Shown: piece after piece, positions 34,903-43,712 of the stretch
Position numbering within the stretch: position 1 is the first letter of the stretch
Layout: each line of letters begins with the position of its first letter
Assembly (NCBI GenBank): GCA_963752225.1
Contig: CAVVXS010000007.1
Coordinates: forward strand, 1,302,001-1,366,000
Reading direction: 5' to 3'
Length of the DNA: 64,000 bases
DNA from: JBBROS01 sp963752225
Lineage (GTDB): Bacteria > Pseudomonadota > Alphaproteobacteria > Acetobacterales > Acetobacteraceae
The notes under the pieces: model-generated
The model's database searches: none
What the model was told of the DNA's origin: nothing
Seen by the model: the letters and a program-made list of their open reading frames with translations, nothing else
Translations under genes and position numbers: made by a program

Positions 34903-35969
34903 TGCCCGCCTCCTACGCCGCCCACCGCGCCCAGCTCGAGGCGCTGCTGACCGCCTGGGGCATGAAGCCGGAATTCGCCGAGCGCACCGCCGAGGTGATG
35001 TCCTGGGCCGACCTGCACGGCGTCGACAGCCACGGCATCTCCATGGTGCCGCTGTACTACGACCGCAGCCGCAACGGCCGGGTCAACATGGCGGCCGAGC
35101 CTCGCGTCGCGAAGGAAACACCGGTGTCCGCCCTGCTCGATGGCGATGGCGGGCTGGGGCACGAGCCCGGGCGGCAGGCGATGGAGCTGGCGATCGCCAA
35201 GGCCCGGGCGATCGGCGTCGGCGTGGTCGTGGTGCGCAACTCGTCGCATTTCGGCGCCGCCGGGTTCTACACCCGCATGGCCGCCGATGCCGGGTTGGTC
35301 GGCATGTCGGCCACCTCCGCGTCGGCAATCCAGGTGGCGCCGACCTTCGGGCGCGAGGCGCGGCTCGGTACCGACCCCTGGTCGTTCGCGGCGCCGGCCG
35401 CGGGCGGCGAGCCGTTCCTGCTGGACATGGCGACCACCACGGTGGCGGCCGGGCGCATCCGCAACAAGGCCAACGAGAACCAGCCGGCGCCACCCGGCTG
35501 GCTGCTGACCAAGGACGGCCTGCCCTCCACAAACCCATTGGAAGCGGTGCAGCACGGCGGCTATCTCACCTCGCTCGGCGGCAGCCCGGAGGGGAGCAGC
35601 TACAAGGGCTACGGCCTGTCGGTGATGGTCAACATCCTGAGTGCCTGCCTGTCCGGCTCGACCCTGATCACCGACCCCCTGCATCAGAAGCAACCGTTCG
35701 GCATGGACATCGGCCACTTCTTCCTGGCGCTGAACCCGACCCTGTTCCGCGACGAAGGCGAATTCGAGCAGGATGTCGGCGCCTTGTGCGCCGCGCTGCG
35801 CGGCACGCCGCCGATCGACCCGGCGCAACCGGTCATGGTGGCGGGCGACCGGGAGCGCCGCACCGCGGCCGCTCGGCTGCAGGACGGCATCCCGGTCGGG
35901 CCGGGGCTGCTCGCCAAGGTGCGCGAGATCGCCGAGGCGAGCGGGGTGCCGTGGATGCTCGGCGAGTGA
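34902..35969 (+). CDS. Ldh_2 / malate-L-lactate-sulfolactate dehydrogenase family
   Basis: A 355-residue NAD(P)-dependent 2-hydroxy acid dehydrogenase of the MDH2/LDH2 fold. Recognised by VDSHGISMVPLY (catalytic His region, about 41-52), RNSSHFGAAGFY and the C-terminal GQ-type nucleotide region; the NANENQPAPP-like loop (KANENQPAPPG) is present. Members oxidise malate, ureidoglycolate, sulfolactate (ComC) and similar acids. It is coupled to the FAH gene by TGATG. In this island it would supply a 2-oxo acid to the ThDP enzyme encoded downstream. Confidence 0.9.
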   Translation: MPASYAAHRAQLEALLTAWGMKPEFAERTAEVMSWADLHGVDSHGISMVPLYYDRSRNGRVNMAAEPRVAKETPVSALLDGDGGLGHEPGRQAMELAIAKARAIGVGVVVVRNSSHFGAAGFYTRMAADAGLVGMSATSASAIQVAPTFGREARLGTDPWSFAAPAAGGEPFLLDMATTTVAAGRIRNKANENQPAPPGWLLTKDGLPSTNPLEAVQHGGYLTSLGGSPEGSSYKGYGLSVMVNILSACLSGSTLITDPLHQKQPFGMDIGHFFLALNPTLFRDEGEFEQDVGALCAALRGTPPIDPAQPVMVAGDRERRTAAARLQDGIPVGPGLLAKVREIAEASGVPWMLGE

Positions 35970-36037
35970 CGAAAGCGCCCGGCACGCGGGATCGTGCCGA
36001 CAACGGTCGTGGCGCGCATTGGACATTTCCGGCGTCC

Positions 36038-36058
36038 TGAGAGACTCTCACATAAAAT
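36038..36058 (+). promoter_or_regulatory. Candidate operator and -10 before the ThDP enzyme gene
   Basis: TGAGAGACTCTCA (36038-36050) is a perfect 6+1+6 inverted repeat. Two bases further lies TAAAAT (36053-36058), a good -10-like hexamer, 15 bases before the ribosome site. No -35 at proper spacing was found, as expected if an activator binds the palindrome. It would start a second transcript of the island. Confidence 0.4.
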
Positions 36059-36072
36059 CGGGAGGAGGCCAG

Positions 36073-37890
36073 GTGCCGGATCTACCGCACGGCATGGGGG
36101 TGAACGACCCCGGCGCGGTCGAGCGCCCGGAGCCCGGGCCGGGTTCCAACAATGGCGCCGGGAAGACCTACGGCAGCGACCGAGTGGCCGACACCATCCG
36201 CGCGCTCGGCATCCCCTACGTGGCGCTCAACCCCGGCGCCAGCTTCCGCGGCCTGCACGACAGCCTCGTCAACCACCTCGGCAACCACGACCCGCGCATG
36301 CTGCTCTGCCTGCATGAGGAGCATGCGGTGGCGCTGGCGCATGGCTGGGCCAAGGTGACGGGCCGGCCAATGGCTGCCGCGGTGCACAGCAATGTCGGGC
36401 TGATGCACGCGACGATGGCGATCTTCAACGCCTGGTGCGACCGCGTGCCGATGCTGGTCATCGGCGCCACCGGCCCAGTGGACGCGGCCAAGCGCCGGCC
36501 TTGGATCGACTGGATCCACACCGCGCGCGACCAAGGGGCGTTGGTGCGGCCCTACGTCAAGTGGGACGACCAGCCTGCGAGCCCGCAAGCCGCCGTCGAG
36601 GCGCTGTTGCGCGCCCATCTGATCGCCCGCACCGAGCCGTGCGGCCCGGTCTACGTCAACCTCGACGCCGGCATGCAGGAAGCGGAGACGGCACCGGCGC
36701 CGCTACCGGACGTGCGGCGGTTCCAGCCGCCTGCCGCGCCCGCGCCCGATCCGACCGCGCTCGCCTGCGCCGCGGCGGCGCTGCGCGAAGCGCACCGGCC
36801 GCTGATCCTGGCCGGCCGGGTCACCCGCGACCGGGGCGGCTGGGATGCCCGCGTGCGGCTCGCCGAGCGCCTGGGCGCGGCCGTGCTGACCGACATGAAG
36901 CCGGCTGCGGCGTTCCCGACCGCGCATCCCCTGCATGCCGCCCACGCGGCGATGTTCCCTGGCCCCGCCGCCAGCGCCGCGCTGCGCGAAGCCGACGTGG
37001 TGCTGAGCCTTGACTGGATCGATCTCGCCGGCACGCTCAACGCGGCCGGCGCCGCGGACCGCACCGTCGTGCACGTCTCGCTCGACCAACTCGTGCACAA
37101 CGGCTGGAGCATGGACCACCAAGGCCTGCCCGCCGCCGACCACTATTTGCTCTGCGCGCCGGAGGCGGCCGTGGATGCCTTGCTCGCCGCACTCGGCGAC
37201 GGGCACCGCGACCCGTGGTTGCCGCCGGCGCCGCCGGCCGCGGAGCCGGTGCCGCATCCGGACGGCCGGCTCGGCGTGCCGGCGTTGGCGGCCGCCTTGC
37301 GCGACGCAGTGTCCGGGCACGCGACCTGCCTGGTGCGCTCGCCGCTGTCGTGGTCGGGCGGGTTCTGGACGGCCGACGATCCGCTGTCGGTGCTTGGCTA
37401 CGACGGCGGCGGCGGCATCGGCTCCGGGCCCGGCATGACCGTCGGCGCCGCGCTCGCGCTGCGCGACGGCGGCACCGGACGCTTGCCGGTCGGCGTGCTC
37501 GGCGACGGCGACTTCCTGATGGGCTGCACCGCGTTCTGGACGGCGGCCCGTTACGGCATCCCGCTGCTCGCCGTCGTCGCCAACAACCAGTCCTTCTACA
37601 ATGACGAGGTGCATCAGGAGCGGGTCGCCCACATGCGCGGCCGCAACCCGGCCAATAAATGGATCGGCCAGCAGATTGCCAGCCCCGACATCGACCTCGC
37701 GGCCATCGCGCGCGCGCAGGGCTGCGTCGGCATCGGCCCGGTGCACGACGCCGCCGGGCTCGAGGAGGCGTTGGCGCAAGGGGTCGCCGCGGTGCTGGCC
37801 GGCCGTCCGGTGGTGGTCGACGTGCGGGTGCTCGGCGGCTACGGCACCGAGATGACGGCAGCACTCACCCGGGAGAGCAAGAATGGGTGA
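36073..37890 (+). CDS. Thiamine diphosphate-dependent enzyme, acetolactate synthase / 2-oxo acid decarboxylase-like
   Basis: A 605-residue protein with the three-domain layout of the acetolactate synthase / benzoylformate decarboxylase superfamily: Pyr domain with catalytic Glu in LHEEHAVALAHGWA (about 82), a central domain (about 240-390), and PP domain with GDG at 477-479 and NNQSFYND completing the ThDP motif. It starts at GTG with GGGAGGAGG before it. Close relatives are annotated only as ThDP-binding proteins. Context (Ldh_2 upstream, aldehyde dehydrogenase downstream) suggests decarboxylation of a 2-oxo acid to an aldehyde; a C-C ligase or sulfoacetaldehyde acetyltransferase is an alternative. 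Confidence 0.87.
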   Translation: MPDLPHGMGVNDPGAVERPEPGPGSNNGAGKTYGSDRVADTIRALGIPYVALNPGASFRGLHDSLVNHLGNHDPRMLLCLHEEHAVALAHGWAKVTGRPMAAAVHSNVGLMHATMAIFNAWCDRVPMLVIGATGPVDAAKRRPWIDWIHTARDQGALVRPYVKWDDQPASPQAAVEALLRAHLIARTEPCGPVYVNLDAGMQEAETAPAPLPDVRRFQPPAAPAPDPTALACAAAALREAHRPLILAGRVTRDRGGWDARVRLAERLGAAVLTDMKPAAAFPTAHPLHAAHAAMFPGPAASAALREADVVLSLDWIDLAGTLNAAGAADRTVVHVSLDQLVHNGWSMDHQGLPAADHYLLCAPEAAVDALLAALGDGHRDPWLPPAPPAAEPVPHPDGRLGVPALAAALRDAVSGHATCLVRSPLSWSGGFWTADDPLSVLGYDGGGGIGSGPGMTVGAALALRDGGTGRLPVGVLGDGDFLMGCTAFWTAARYGIPLLAVVANNQSFYNDEVHQERVAHMRGRNPANKWIGQQIASPDIDLAAIARAQGCVGIGPVHDAAGLEEALAQGVAAVLAGRPVVVDVRVLGGYGTEMTAALTRESKNG

Positions 37891-38725
37891 GACCGCCGCG
37901 GCGCAGCGCCCCGCCGCCGCCCCGGTCGGCCAGCCGGTGCTGGAGGTGGACGGCGTCGGCAAGCGGTTCGCAACGCCCGATGGCGAGGTGGTGGCGCTGG
38001 ACGGCGTCTCGTTTGACGTGCGCCGCGGCGAGTTCGTGTCCGTCATCGGCCCCTCCGGCTGCGGCAAGAGCACCCTGTTCGGCATGATCGGCGGCCTCGT
38101 GGATTGCTGGCAGGGGCAGATCCGCATCGACGGCACCCCCGTGCGCCCCGGCACCACCCATCGCAGCATCGGCATGGTGTTCCAGGAGGAAAGCACCTTC
38201 CCTTGGCGAACCGTGCTGGACAACGTCGCCTTGCCGCTCGAGGGCCAAGGCATCGCCAAGTCCGAACGCCTCGACCGCGCCGCCCATTTCGTGCGCCTGG
38301 TCGGCCTCGACGGGTTCGAGCGGCGCTACCCGCACGAAATCTCCGGCGGCATGCGGCAGCGCACCGCCATCGCCCGCACGCTCGCCTACGCGCCGGAGAT
38401 CCTGATGATGGACGAGCCGTTCGGGGCGCTCGACGAGCAGACGCGGCTGCTGCTCGGCGACACCGTGCTGCGCATCCAGGGCGAGCTGAACCAGACCATC
38501 CTGCTGATCACCCACAGCATCGCCGAAAGCGTGCAACTGTCCGACCGGGTGCTGGTGATGACCTACCGGCCCGGTCGGCTGAAGCGGTTCGTCGACATCG
38601 ACCTCCCGCGCCCGCGCAGCAGCGAGGACGTCGGCGACCCGCGCTTCGGCCAGCTCGTGGCCGAAATCTGGCGCGACCTGCGCGAGGAAGCCAGCCGCGG
38701 CCTGCGCGACAGCGAACGGAGGTAA
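37883..38725 (+). CDS. ABC transporter ATPase, nitrate/sulfonate/taurine type
   Basis: A 280-residue ABC ATPase. Walker A is GPSGCGKST, the Q-loop VFQEESTFPW, the signature SGGMRQR, and Walker B ILMMDEPFGALDEQ. This pattern belongs to the SsuB/TauB/NrtD group. Its start lies eight bases inside the ThDP enzyme gene. It is the only ATPase in the island and presumably serves both permeases encoded 3.5 kb downstream. The family and its neighbours suggest uptake of a small organic anion. Confidence 0.92.
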   Translation: MGETAAAQRPAAAPVGQPVLEVDGVGKRFATPDGEVVALDGVSFDVRRGEFVSVIGPSGCGKSTLFGMIGGLVDCWQGQIRIDGTPVRPGTTHRSIGMVFQEESTFPWRTVLDNVALPLEGQGIAKSERLDRAAHFVRLVGLDGFERRYPHEISGGMRQRTAIARTLAYAPEILMMDEPFGALDEQTRLLLGDTVLRIQGELNQTILLITHSIAESVQLSDRVLVMTYRPGRLKRFVDIDLPRPRSSEDVGDPRFGQLVAEIWRDLREEASRGLRDSERR

Positions 38726-38727
38726 CC

Positions 38728-40197
38728 ATCGCACTCGACCAGATCGGCGGCGCCGAGATCCGCTTTCCCGACCGGCGCGGCCTCTACTACGGCGGCGACT
38801 GGCACGACGGCGCCGAACAGCACGAGACCACCAGCCCGTCTACCGCGCAGTCGCTGGGCCCGGTCGCCTGGGCCGGCGCCGCCGACGTGGATCGCGCGGT
38901 CGAGGCGGCGCTGGCCGGCTTCCGCACCTGGCGCGCCGTGGCGCCGTTGGAGCGCGGCCGCATCCTGCGCGAGGCTGCAGCGATCGTGCGGACCAATGGA
39001 CGCGAGCTGGCGCTGATCGACGCCGCCGATTGCGGCAACCCGGTTGCCGAGATGGTGCGCGACGCCGAAGTGGCGGCGGCGAGCCTCGAATACTTCGCCG
39101 GCCTGGTGACGGAGCTGCACGGACAGACCATCCCGATGGGCGACGGCACGCTCAACTACACGCTGCGCCAGCCGCTGGGCGTGGTGGTGCGGATCAACGC
39201 CTACAACCATCCGTTCATGTTCGCGGGCGTGCGCGCCGGCGCCCCGCTGGCCGCCGGCTGCAGCCTGATCATCAAGCCGCCGGAGCAGGCGCCGCTGTCG
39301 AGCCTGCGGCTGGCCGAGCTGATCGGCCCGCTGTTCCCGCCCGGCGTGTTCAATGTGATTGCCGGCGGGCGGGAATGCGGCGAGGCGCTGGTGGCGCATC
39401 CCGGGGTGGCGAAGGTCGGCCTGATTGGCTCGGTGCCGACCGGCCGCGCGGTGTTGCGCGGCGCTGCCGAGACCATGAAGAAGGTCGGGCTGGAGCTGGG
39501 CGGCAAGAACGCGCTGATCGCCTATCCCGATGTCGACCCGGCCCGCGTCGCCGCCGCCGTGGTGCGCGGCATGAACTTCACCTGGTGCGGCCAGAGCTGC
39601 GGCAGCACGTCGCGCGCTTTCCTGCACCACAGCCTGCACGACGCGGTGCTGGAGCAGGTCGTGGACCGGGTGCGCGCGATCCGCCCCGGCCTGCCGACCC
39701 GGTTCGACAGCGAGATGGGCTGCCTCGTCAGCCGGGCGCAATACGACAAGGTGCTGCGCTACGTCGCCTGGGGCCAGGAGGACGGGGCGCGGCTCATGTG
39801 CGGCGGTGCGCCGCCCGCCGACCCGGCGCTCGCGAATGGGCTGTTCATCGAGCCCGCCGTGTTCGCCGACGTGACGCCCGCCATGCGCATCGCCCGCGAG
39901 GAGATCTTCGGCCCGGTTCTGTCGGTGTTCCGCTGGTCGAATGAGGCCGACATGCTCGACGCGGTGAACGCCGTCGAATACGGCCTCACCGCCAGCATCT
40001 TCACCAACGACCTCGCGACCGCGCACCGGACTGCCGCCCGGGTCGAGGCCGGCTACGTTTGGGTCAACGGCGCCGGGCCGCATTTCCTGGGCGCGCCGTT
40101 CGGGGGCTGGAAGCAATCGGGGCTGGGCCGCGAGGAAAGCTTCGACGAGATGCTGGACTGCACGCAGTTGAAGAACGTCAACGTCAGCTTGGGATAA
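38728..40197 (+). CDS. Aldehyde dehydrogenase family protein, apparent ATC start
   Basis: A 489-residue NAD(P)-dependent aldehyde dehydrogenase. Catalytic Asn160 (NAYNHPF), Glu256 (GLELGG) and Cys291 (GQSCGS) are present, with the cofactor-loop pattern of betaine/benzaldehyde-type enzymes. The start is unusual: GGAGG at 38718-38722 is followed five bases later by ATC, and no ATG, GTG or TTG lies in frame near it; the sequence from there (IALDQIGGAEIRFP) is a normal N-terminus. Either ATC is used, or the base is a mutation or error for ATG. It follows the ATPase stop by two bases. It would oxidise the aldehyde made by the ThDP enzyme. Confidence 0.88.
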   Translation: MALDQIGGAEIRFPDRRGLYYGGDWHDGAEQHETTSPSTAQSLGPVAWAGAADVDRAVEAALAGFRTWRAVAPLERGRILREAAAIVRTNGRELALIDAADCGNPVAEMVRDAEVAAASLEYFAGLVTELHGQTIPMGDGTLNYTLRQPLGVVVRINAYNHPFMFAGVRAGAPLAAGCSLIIKPPEQAPLSSLRLAELIGPLFPPGVFNVIAGGRECGEALVAHPGVAKVGLIGSVPTGRAVLRGAAETMKKVGLELGGKNALIAYPDVDPARVAAAVVRGMNFTWCGQSCGSTSRAFLHHSLHDAVLEQVVDRVRAIRPGLPTRFDSEMGCLVSRAQYDKVLRYVAWGQEDGARLMCGGAPPADPALANGLFIEPAVFADVTPAMRIAREEIFGPVLSVFRWSNEADMLDAVNAVEYGLTASIFTNDLATAHRTAARVEAGYVWVNGAGPHFLGAPFGGWKQSGLGREESFDEMLDCTQLKNVNVSLG

Positions 40198-40219
40198 GAG
40201 AATGGCCAAGGGTAAGAGG

Positions 40220-40265
40220 CAAAGGGGCTTTGCCCCTTTGAACCCCAGCAAAGGCGGAGCCTTTG
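40220..40265. repeat. Twin palindromic intergenic repeat (REP-like)
   Basis: Two perfect hairpins in a row: CAAAGGGGC-TTT-GCCCCTTTG (40220-40240) and CAAAGGC-GGA-GCCTTTG (40249-40265), separated by AACCCCAG. From memory, very similar paired elements are scattered between genes in Acetobacteraceae genomes. It lies between the aldehyde dehydrogenase and binding-protein genes, and its right arm supplies the GGAG and TTG of the next gene. Confidence 0.75.
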
Positions 40266-41246
40266 CAATCCCAAACTAAGTCCGGGGGGTCGGGGGCGCC
40301 ATCGCCTTATTGCTGGTGGCTATGGGTCGTCGCCATGTTGCTCGCGTCCGCCGCGCATGCGGAGACGCTCAAAGTGGCCGTCGGCCAGAAGGGCTTCTGG
40401 GACACCAGCATCGCCGTCTGGGGTGACCGGGCCGGGTTCTTCCGCAAGGAGGGCCTGACGCTCGACATCCTCTACACCGACGGCGGGGCCGAGACGCAGC
40501 AGGCGGTGATCTCCGGCAGCGTCGAGATCGGCATCGGCACCGGCACCCTGGGCGTGCTGGGCGCGGTCGTGCGCAAGGCGCCGGTGCGGGCCTTCACCGC
40601 GGAATGGCATGGCGCGTCCGACCTCTACTGGTATGTCCGCGCCACCGACCCGGTCCGCTCGTTGAAGGAGGCGGTCGGCAAGACGGCCGCGTTCTCCGCG
40701 CTCGGCTCCTCAAGCCACCTGATCCTGCTGTCGTTGCTGGACGCGGCCGGGGTGCAGGCCAAGCCGACGCCGACCGGCGGCGCCGGCGCGACGCTCACCC
40801 AGGTGATGTCGGGCCAAATCGACATCGGCTGGTCGGCGCCGCCCGTCGGCCTTCGCGAGGTGGACGCCGGGCAGATCCGCATCGTCGCCCGCGGCAGCGA
40901 CCTGCCGGCGCTGGCCGGGCAGACCACGCGGGTCAACATCGTCAACGCCAACTACTTGGCCGCGCATCGCGACGTCGTCGAGCGGTTCGCCCGCGCCTAC
41001 CGGGCGAGCCTCGCCTGGGCCTATGCCGACCCGCAGGCGATCACCTGGTTCGCCGAAGGCCTCGGCGTCGACCCGGCGATCGCGCAGCGGGTGCGGGACG
41101 AGTTCTACCATGCCGAGGCCATGCAGCCCGACACGGTGCGCGGCCTCGACATCACGCTGCGCCAGGCGATCGAGCTGAAACGGGCGCCGCCGGGCACGAC
41201 GCTCGAGCAGGCCAAGGCGATGGTCGACATCGTGGGGGCGCCATGA
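40263..41246 (+). CDS. ABC substrate-binding protein 1, TauA/NMT1-like
   Basis: A 327-residue periplasmic binding protein. Signal peptide: hydrophobic YCWWLWVVAMLLASAAHA with cleavage before ETLKVAVG. The body has the NMT1/SsuA pattern (VGQKGFWDTS, TDGGAETQQAV, QVMSGQIDIGWSAPP). The only start in frame before the signal is TTG 40263, which lies within the right hairpin of the repeat; GGAG is three bases upstream. An ATG at 40335 would cut the signal peptide. It overlaps the second binding protein by ATGA and is clearly its paralogue. Confidence 0.85.
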   Translation: MQSQTKSGGSGAPSPYCWWLWVVAMLLASAAHAETLKVAVGQKGFWDTSIAVWGDRAGFFRKEGLTLDILYTDGGAETQQAVISGSVEIGIGTGTLGVLGAVVRKAPVRAFTAEWHGASDLYWYVRATDPVRSLKEAVGKTAAFSALGSSSHLILLSLLDAAGVQAKPTPTGGAGATLTQVMSGQIDIGWSAPPVGLREVDAGQIRIVARGSDLPALAGQTTRVNIVNANYLAAHRDVVERFARAYRASLAWAYADPQAITWFAEGLGVDPAIAQRVRDEFYHAEAMQPDTVRGLDITLRQAIELKRAPPGTTLEQAKAMVDIVGAP

Positions 41247-42208
41247 GGATGTTGAACCGCCGGGCACTCGGCGCCTTGGCCTTGCCGGTGCTGCTGTCGC
41301 AGCCGGCTCGCGCCGCCGACGCCGTCAAGGTCGCGGTCGGGCAGCGCGGCGCCTGGGACACGTCGGTGTGCGCGTTCGGCGACCGGCTCGGCTACTTCAA
41401 GGACGCGGGGATCGCGCTGGAGCTGCTGTTCACCGACGGCGGCACCGAGACGCAGCAAGCGGTCGTCAGCGGCGGCGTCGACGCCGGCGTGGGCGCCGGC
41501 ATGCTGGCGATCCTGGGGGCGGCCGCGCGCAATGCCCCCTTACGCATCCTGTCGAGCAACTTCCGCGGTGCCAGCGACACGTTCTGGTACGCCCGCGCCG
41601 GCCAGGGGATCGCCTCGTTCAAGGACGCCGGTGGCAAGACGGTGGCGTTCAGCACCAACGGCTCCTCGTCCAACCTCGTCTCGACCCGGCTGCTGCAGCT
41701 GGCCGGCGTGACCACCGCGCGCGGCGTGCCGACCGGCAACCCGGTCGCGACGCTCACGCAGGTCATGAGCGGGCAGATCGACATCGGCTACTCGCTGCCG
41801 CCCATCACCTTTCCCGACCTCGAGGCCGGGCGCCTGGTGTTCGTCGGCAGCGGCCGCGACGTGCCGGAGTTCCGCGAGCAGACGGTGCGCTGCCTCCTCG
41901 CCACGCCCGCCTTCGTCGGCGAGCGGCGCGAGGTCGCCGCGCGCTTCCTGCAGGCCTATGCGCGAACGATCGACTGGATGTACGGCGACGACGGCCGCGT
42001 GTTCGACTGGTTCGCCGAAGGCGCCGGCGCCACCCGGGCGCAAGCGGAGAAGGCGCGGGCCGAGTTCTACCCCAAGGAGGCGATGCGGCTTGGGCCGCCA
42101 GCCAAGCTGGAACTCAGCATGCAGCAGGCCCTCGAGCTGAAGCGCATGCCGCGCCCGCTGACGGCCGAGCAGCAGGCAAAGCTGATCCAGGTTCCGTGGC
42201 AACCGTGA
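41243..42208 (+). CDS. ABC substrate-binding protein 2, TauA/NMT1-like
   Basis: A 321-residue paralogue of the preceding protein: the same VAVGQRGAWDTS, TDGGTETQQAV, RGASDTFWYAR and QVMSGQIDIGYSLPP landmarks occur in the same order. The signal peptide begins MRMLNRRALGALALP and is cleaved near ARA-ADAV. Its ATG overlaps the previous stop (ATGA). The pair arose by tandem duplication and has diverged, so the two may bind different ligands for the same transporter. Confidence 0.9.
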   Translation: MRMLNRRALGALALPVLLSQPARAADAVKVAVGQRGAWDTSVCAFGDRLGYFKDAGIALELLFTDGGTETQQAVVSGGVDAGVGAGMLAILGAAARNAPLRILSSNFRGASDTFWYARAGQGIASFKDAGGKTVAFSTNGSSSNLVSTRLLQLAGVTTARGVPTGNPVATLTQVMSGQIDIGYSLPPITFPDLEAGRLVFVGSGRDVPEFREQTVRCLLATPAFVGERREVAARFLQAYARTIDWMYGDDGRVFDWFAEGAGATRAQAEKARAEFYPKEAMRLGPPAKLELSMQQALELKRMPRPLTAEQQAKLIQVPWQP

Positions 42209-42942
42209 AGGGGCCGCTGCTGCTGGGCGCAACGGTGATCCTGCTCGGCCTGTTGTGGCAGGGCGCCGCGGCCACCGGGTGGATCGACACCGCAACGGTG
42301 CCGCCGCCGGACGAGATCCTGGCCAGCCTGCCGCAACTCGTGCTCGACGAGAACCTCGCTGGCCGCTTCGTGACGACCTTTCTCGAGGCGCTATCCGCCG
42401 CCGCGCTGGCGATCCTTGTGGGCGTGCCGCTCGGCTGGCTGCTGCACCGCAGCCGCCTGGCTGGCGCGGCGTTCGAGCCGTGGGTGGCCGGGCTGGCGGC
42501 GGCGCCGCTCGTGCTGCTTTATCCGCTGTTCCTGGTGCTGATCGGGCGCAACCTCGCCACGATCGTGGTCATGGGCGCGGTGGCCGGGCTACCGGCGATG
42601 GTGCTCAAAACCAAAGAGGGGTTTGACAGTACCCGCCCGGTCTTGCGGCAGGTGGCGCGGAGTTACGGCTTCAACGAACGGGCGGTGTTCGCGAAGGTGC
42701 TGCTGCCGGCGGCGGTGCCGACGCTCGCCAACGGCGTGCGGCTCGCCTTGGTGTTCGCGCTGATCAACATCGTCGGCGTCGAGTTCCTGGTGAACTTCGG
42801 CGGCCTCGGCCAACTCATCGCCGACCTGTCCGACCGCTACGAGCTGCCTTCCATGTATGGCGCGGTGCTGTTCGTGATCCTGGTCAGCACCTGCTTCTTC
42901 ATTCTCACCGAACGGATCGAGCGTTGGCTGCGCCCGGCGTGA
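42196..42942 (+). CDS. ABC transporter permease 1
   Basis: A 248-residue BPD-type permease with about six membrane helices. The cytoplasmic coupling loop is VLRQVARSYGFNERAVFAKVLLPAAVPT. It belongs to the SsuC/TauC-like group. The start is GTG 42196, 12 bases inside the preceding gene; GTG 42205, which would give a GTGA overlap, is equally possible. It is followed by a second, different permease, so the channel may be a heterodimer. Confidence 0.88.
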   Translation: MATVKGPLLLGATVILLGLLWQGAAATGWIDTATVPPPDEILASLPQLVLDENLAGRFVTTFLEALSAAALAILVGVPLGWLLHRSRLAGAAFEPWVAGLAAAPLVLLYPLFLVLIGRNLATIVVMGAVAGLPAMVLKTKEGFDSTRPVLRQVARSYGFNERAVFAKVLLPAAVPTLANGVRLALVFALINIVGVEFLVNFGGLGQLIADLSDRYELPSMYGAVLFVILVSTCFFILTERIERWLRPA

Positions 42943-43694
42943 CGCCCGCCCGTCTGCGCCTGGCCGGCGCCGTGCTGCTGCTGGCGGTGTGGGAAGCGGC
43001 GTCGTGGTCGGGCCTGTTCTATCGCGGCGTGCTGCCATCGGTGCTGCAGATCGGCGCCGCCTTGGCCCGGCTGCTTGCCGAGCCTGCATTCTGGAGACAT
43101 CTCGGCACGACCGCGATGGAGGTGGCGCTCGCGCTGCTGATCGGCGGCGTGCTGGGCGTCGCCGCGGGCGTCGCGGTCGGCGGCGCCCGGCTGGGACGGC
43201 AGGCGTTCGAGCCGGCGCTGCACTACCTCGCGCCGACGCCGAAGATCGTGTTCCTGCCCGTCCTCATCACGCTGTTCGGCGTGGGGCCGTCCTCCAAGGT
43301 GGCGATGGGGGCGCTGTCGTGCTTCTTCCCGGTGGCGCTCAGCGTCGCCTCAGGCATGGCGCTGGTGAGCCCCATCCACCTGCGTGTGGCGCGGTCGTTC
43401 GGCTTGTCGCGTTGGCGGACGCTGCGCAGCGTGTTCCTGCCGTCGCTCCAGGCGCCGATGCGAACCGGCCTCCGTCTCGGCCTCGGCGTCGCGATCATCG
43501 GCTGCCTGCTGAGTGAAATAAAACTCTCCAACCGCGGCCTGGGCTTCCTGGCGATCCAGTATTACGGCCAGTTCCGCATCCCCGAGATGTATGCGGTGCT
43601 GCTGGTCGTCTTCGCCCTGGCTGGCCTAGGCAACGTGTTGTTCGGGGTCTGGGGCAAGCCGCCCCAACGGGTCCAGGGCAGCGCCCCGGCCTAA
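42939..43694 (+). CDS. ABC transporter permease 2
   Basis: A 251-residue BPD-type permease. The coupling loop is HLRVARSFGLSRWRTLRSVFLPS. It differs clearly from permease 1. The start GTG overlaps the stop of permease 1 (GTGA); a TTG 15 bases upstream is an alternative. About six hydrophobic helices are visible. The stop is followed after 18 bases by the aldolase gene with its own ribosome site. Confidence 0.88.
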   Translation: MTPARLRLAGAVLLLAVWEAASWSGLFYRGVLPSVLQIGAALARLLAEPAFWRHLGTTAMEVALALLIGGVLGVAAGVAVGGARLGRQAFEPALHYLAPTPKIVFLPVLITLFGVGPSSKVAMGALSCFFPVALSVASGMALVSPIHLRVARSFGLSRWRTLRSVFLPSLQAPMRTGLRLGLGVAIIGCLLSEIKLSNRGLGFLAIQYYGQFRIPEMYAVLLVVFALAGLGNVLFGVWGKPPQRVQGSAPA

Positions 43695-43712
43695 GATAAA
43701 CCAGGAGTCTCC

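Noticed and set aside
36073..37890. Assigning the ThDP enzyme as sulfoacetaldehyde acetyltransferase (xsc)
   Set aside because: Length is similar, but no phosphate acetyltransferase gene is nearby and I cannot see residues that decide the substrate; left as a general ThDP enzyme.
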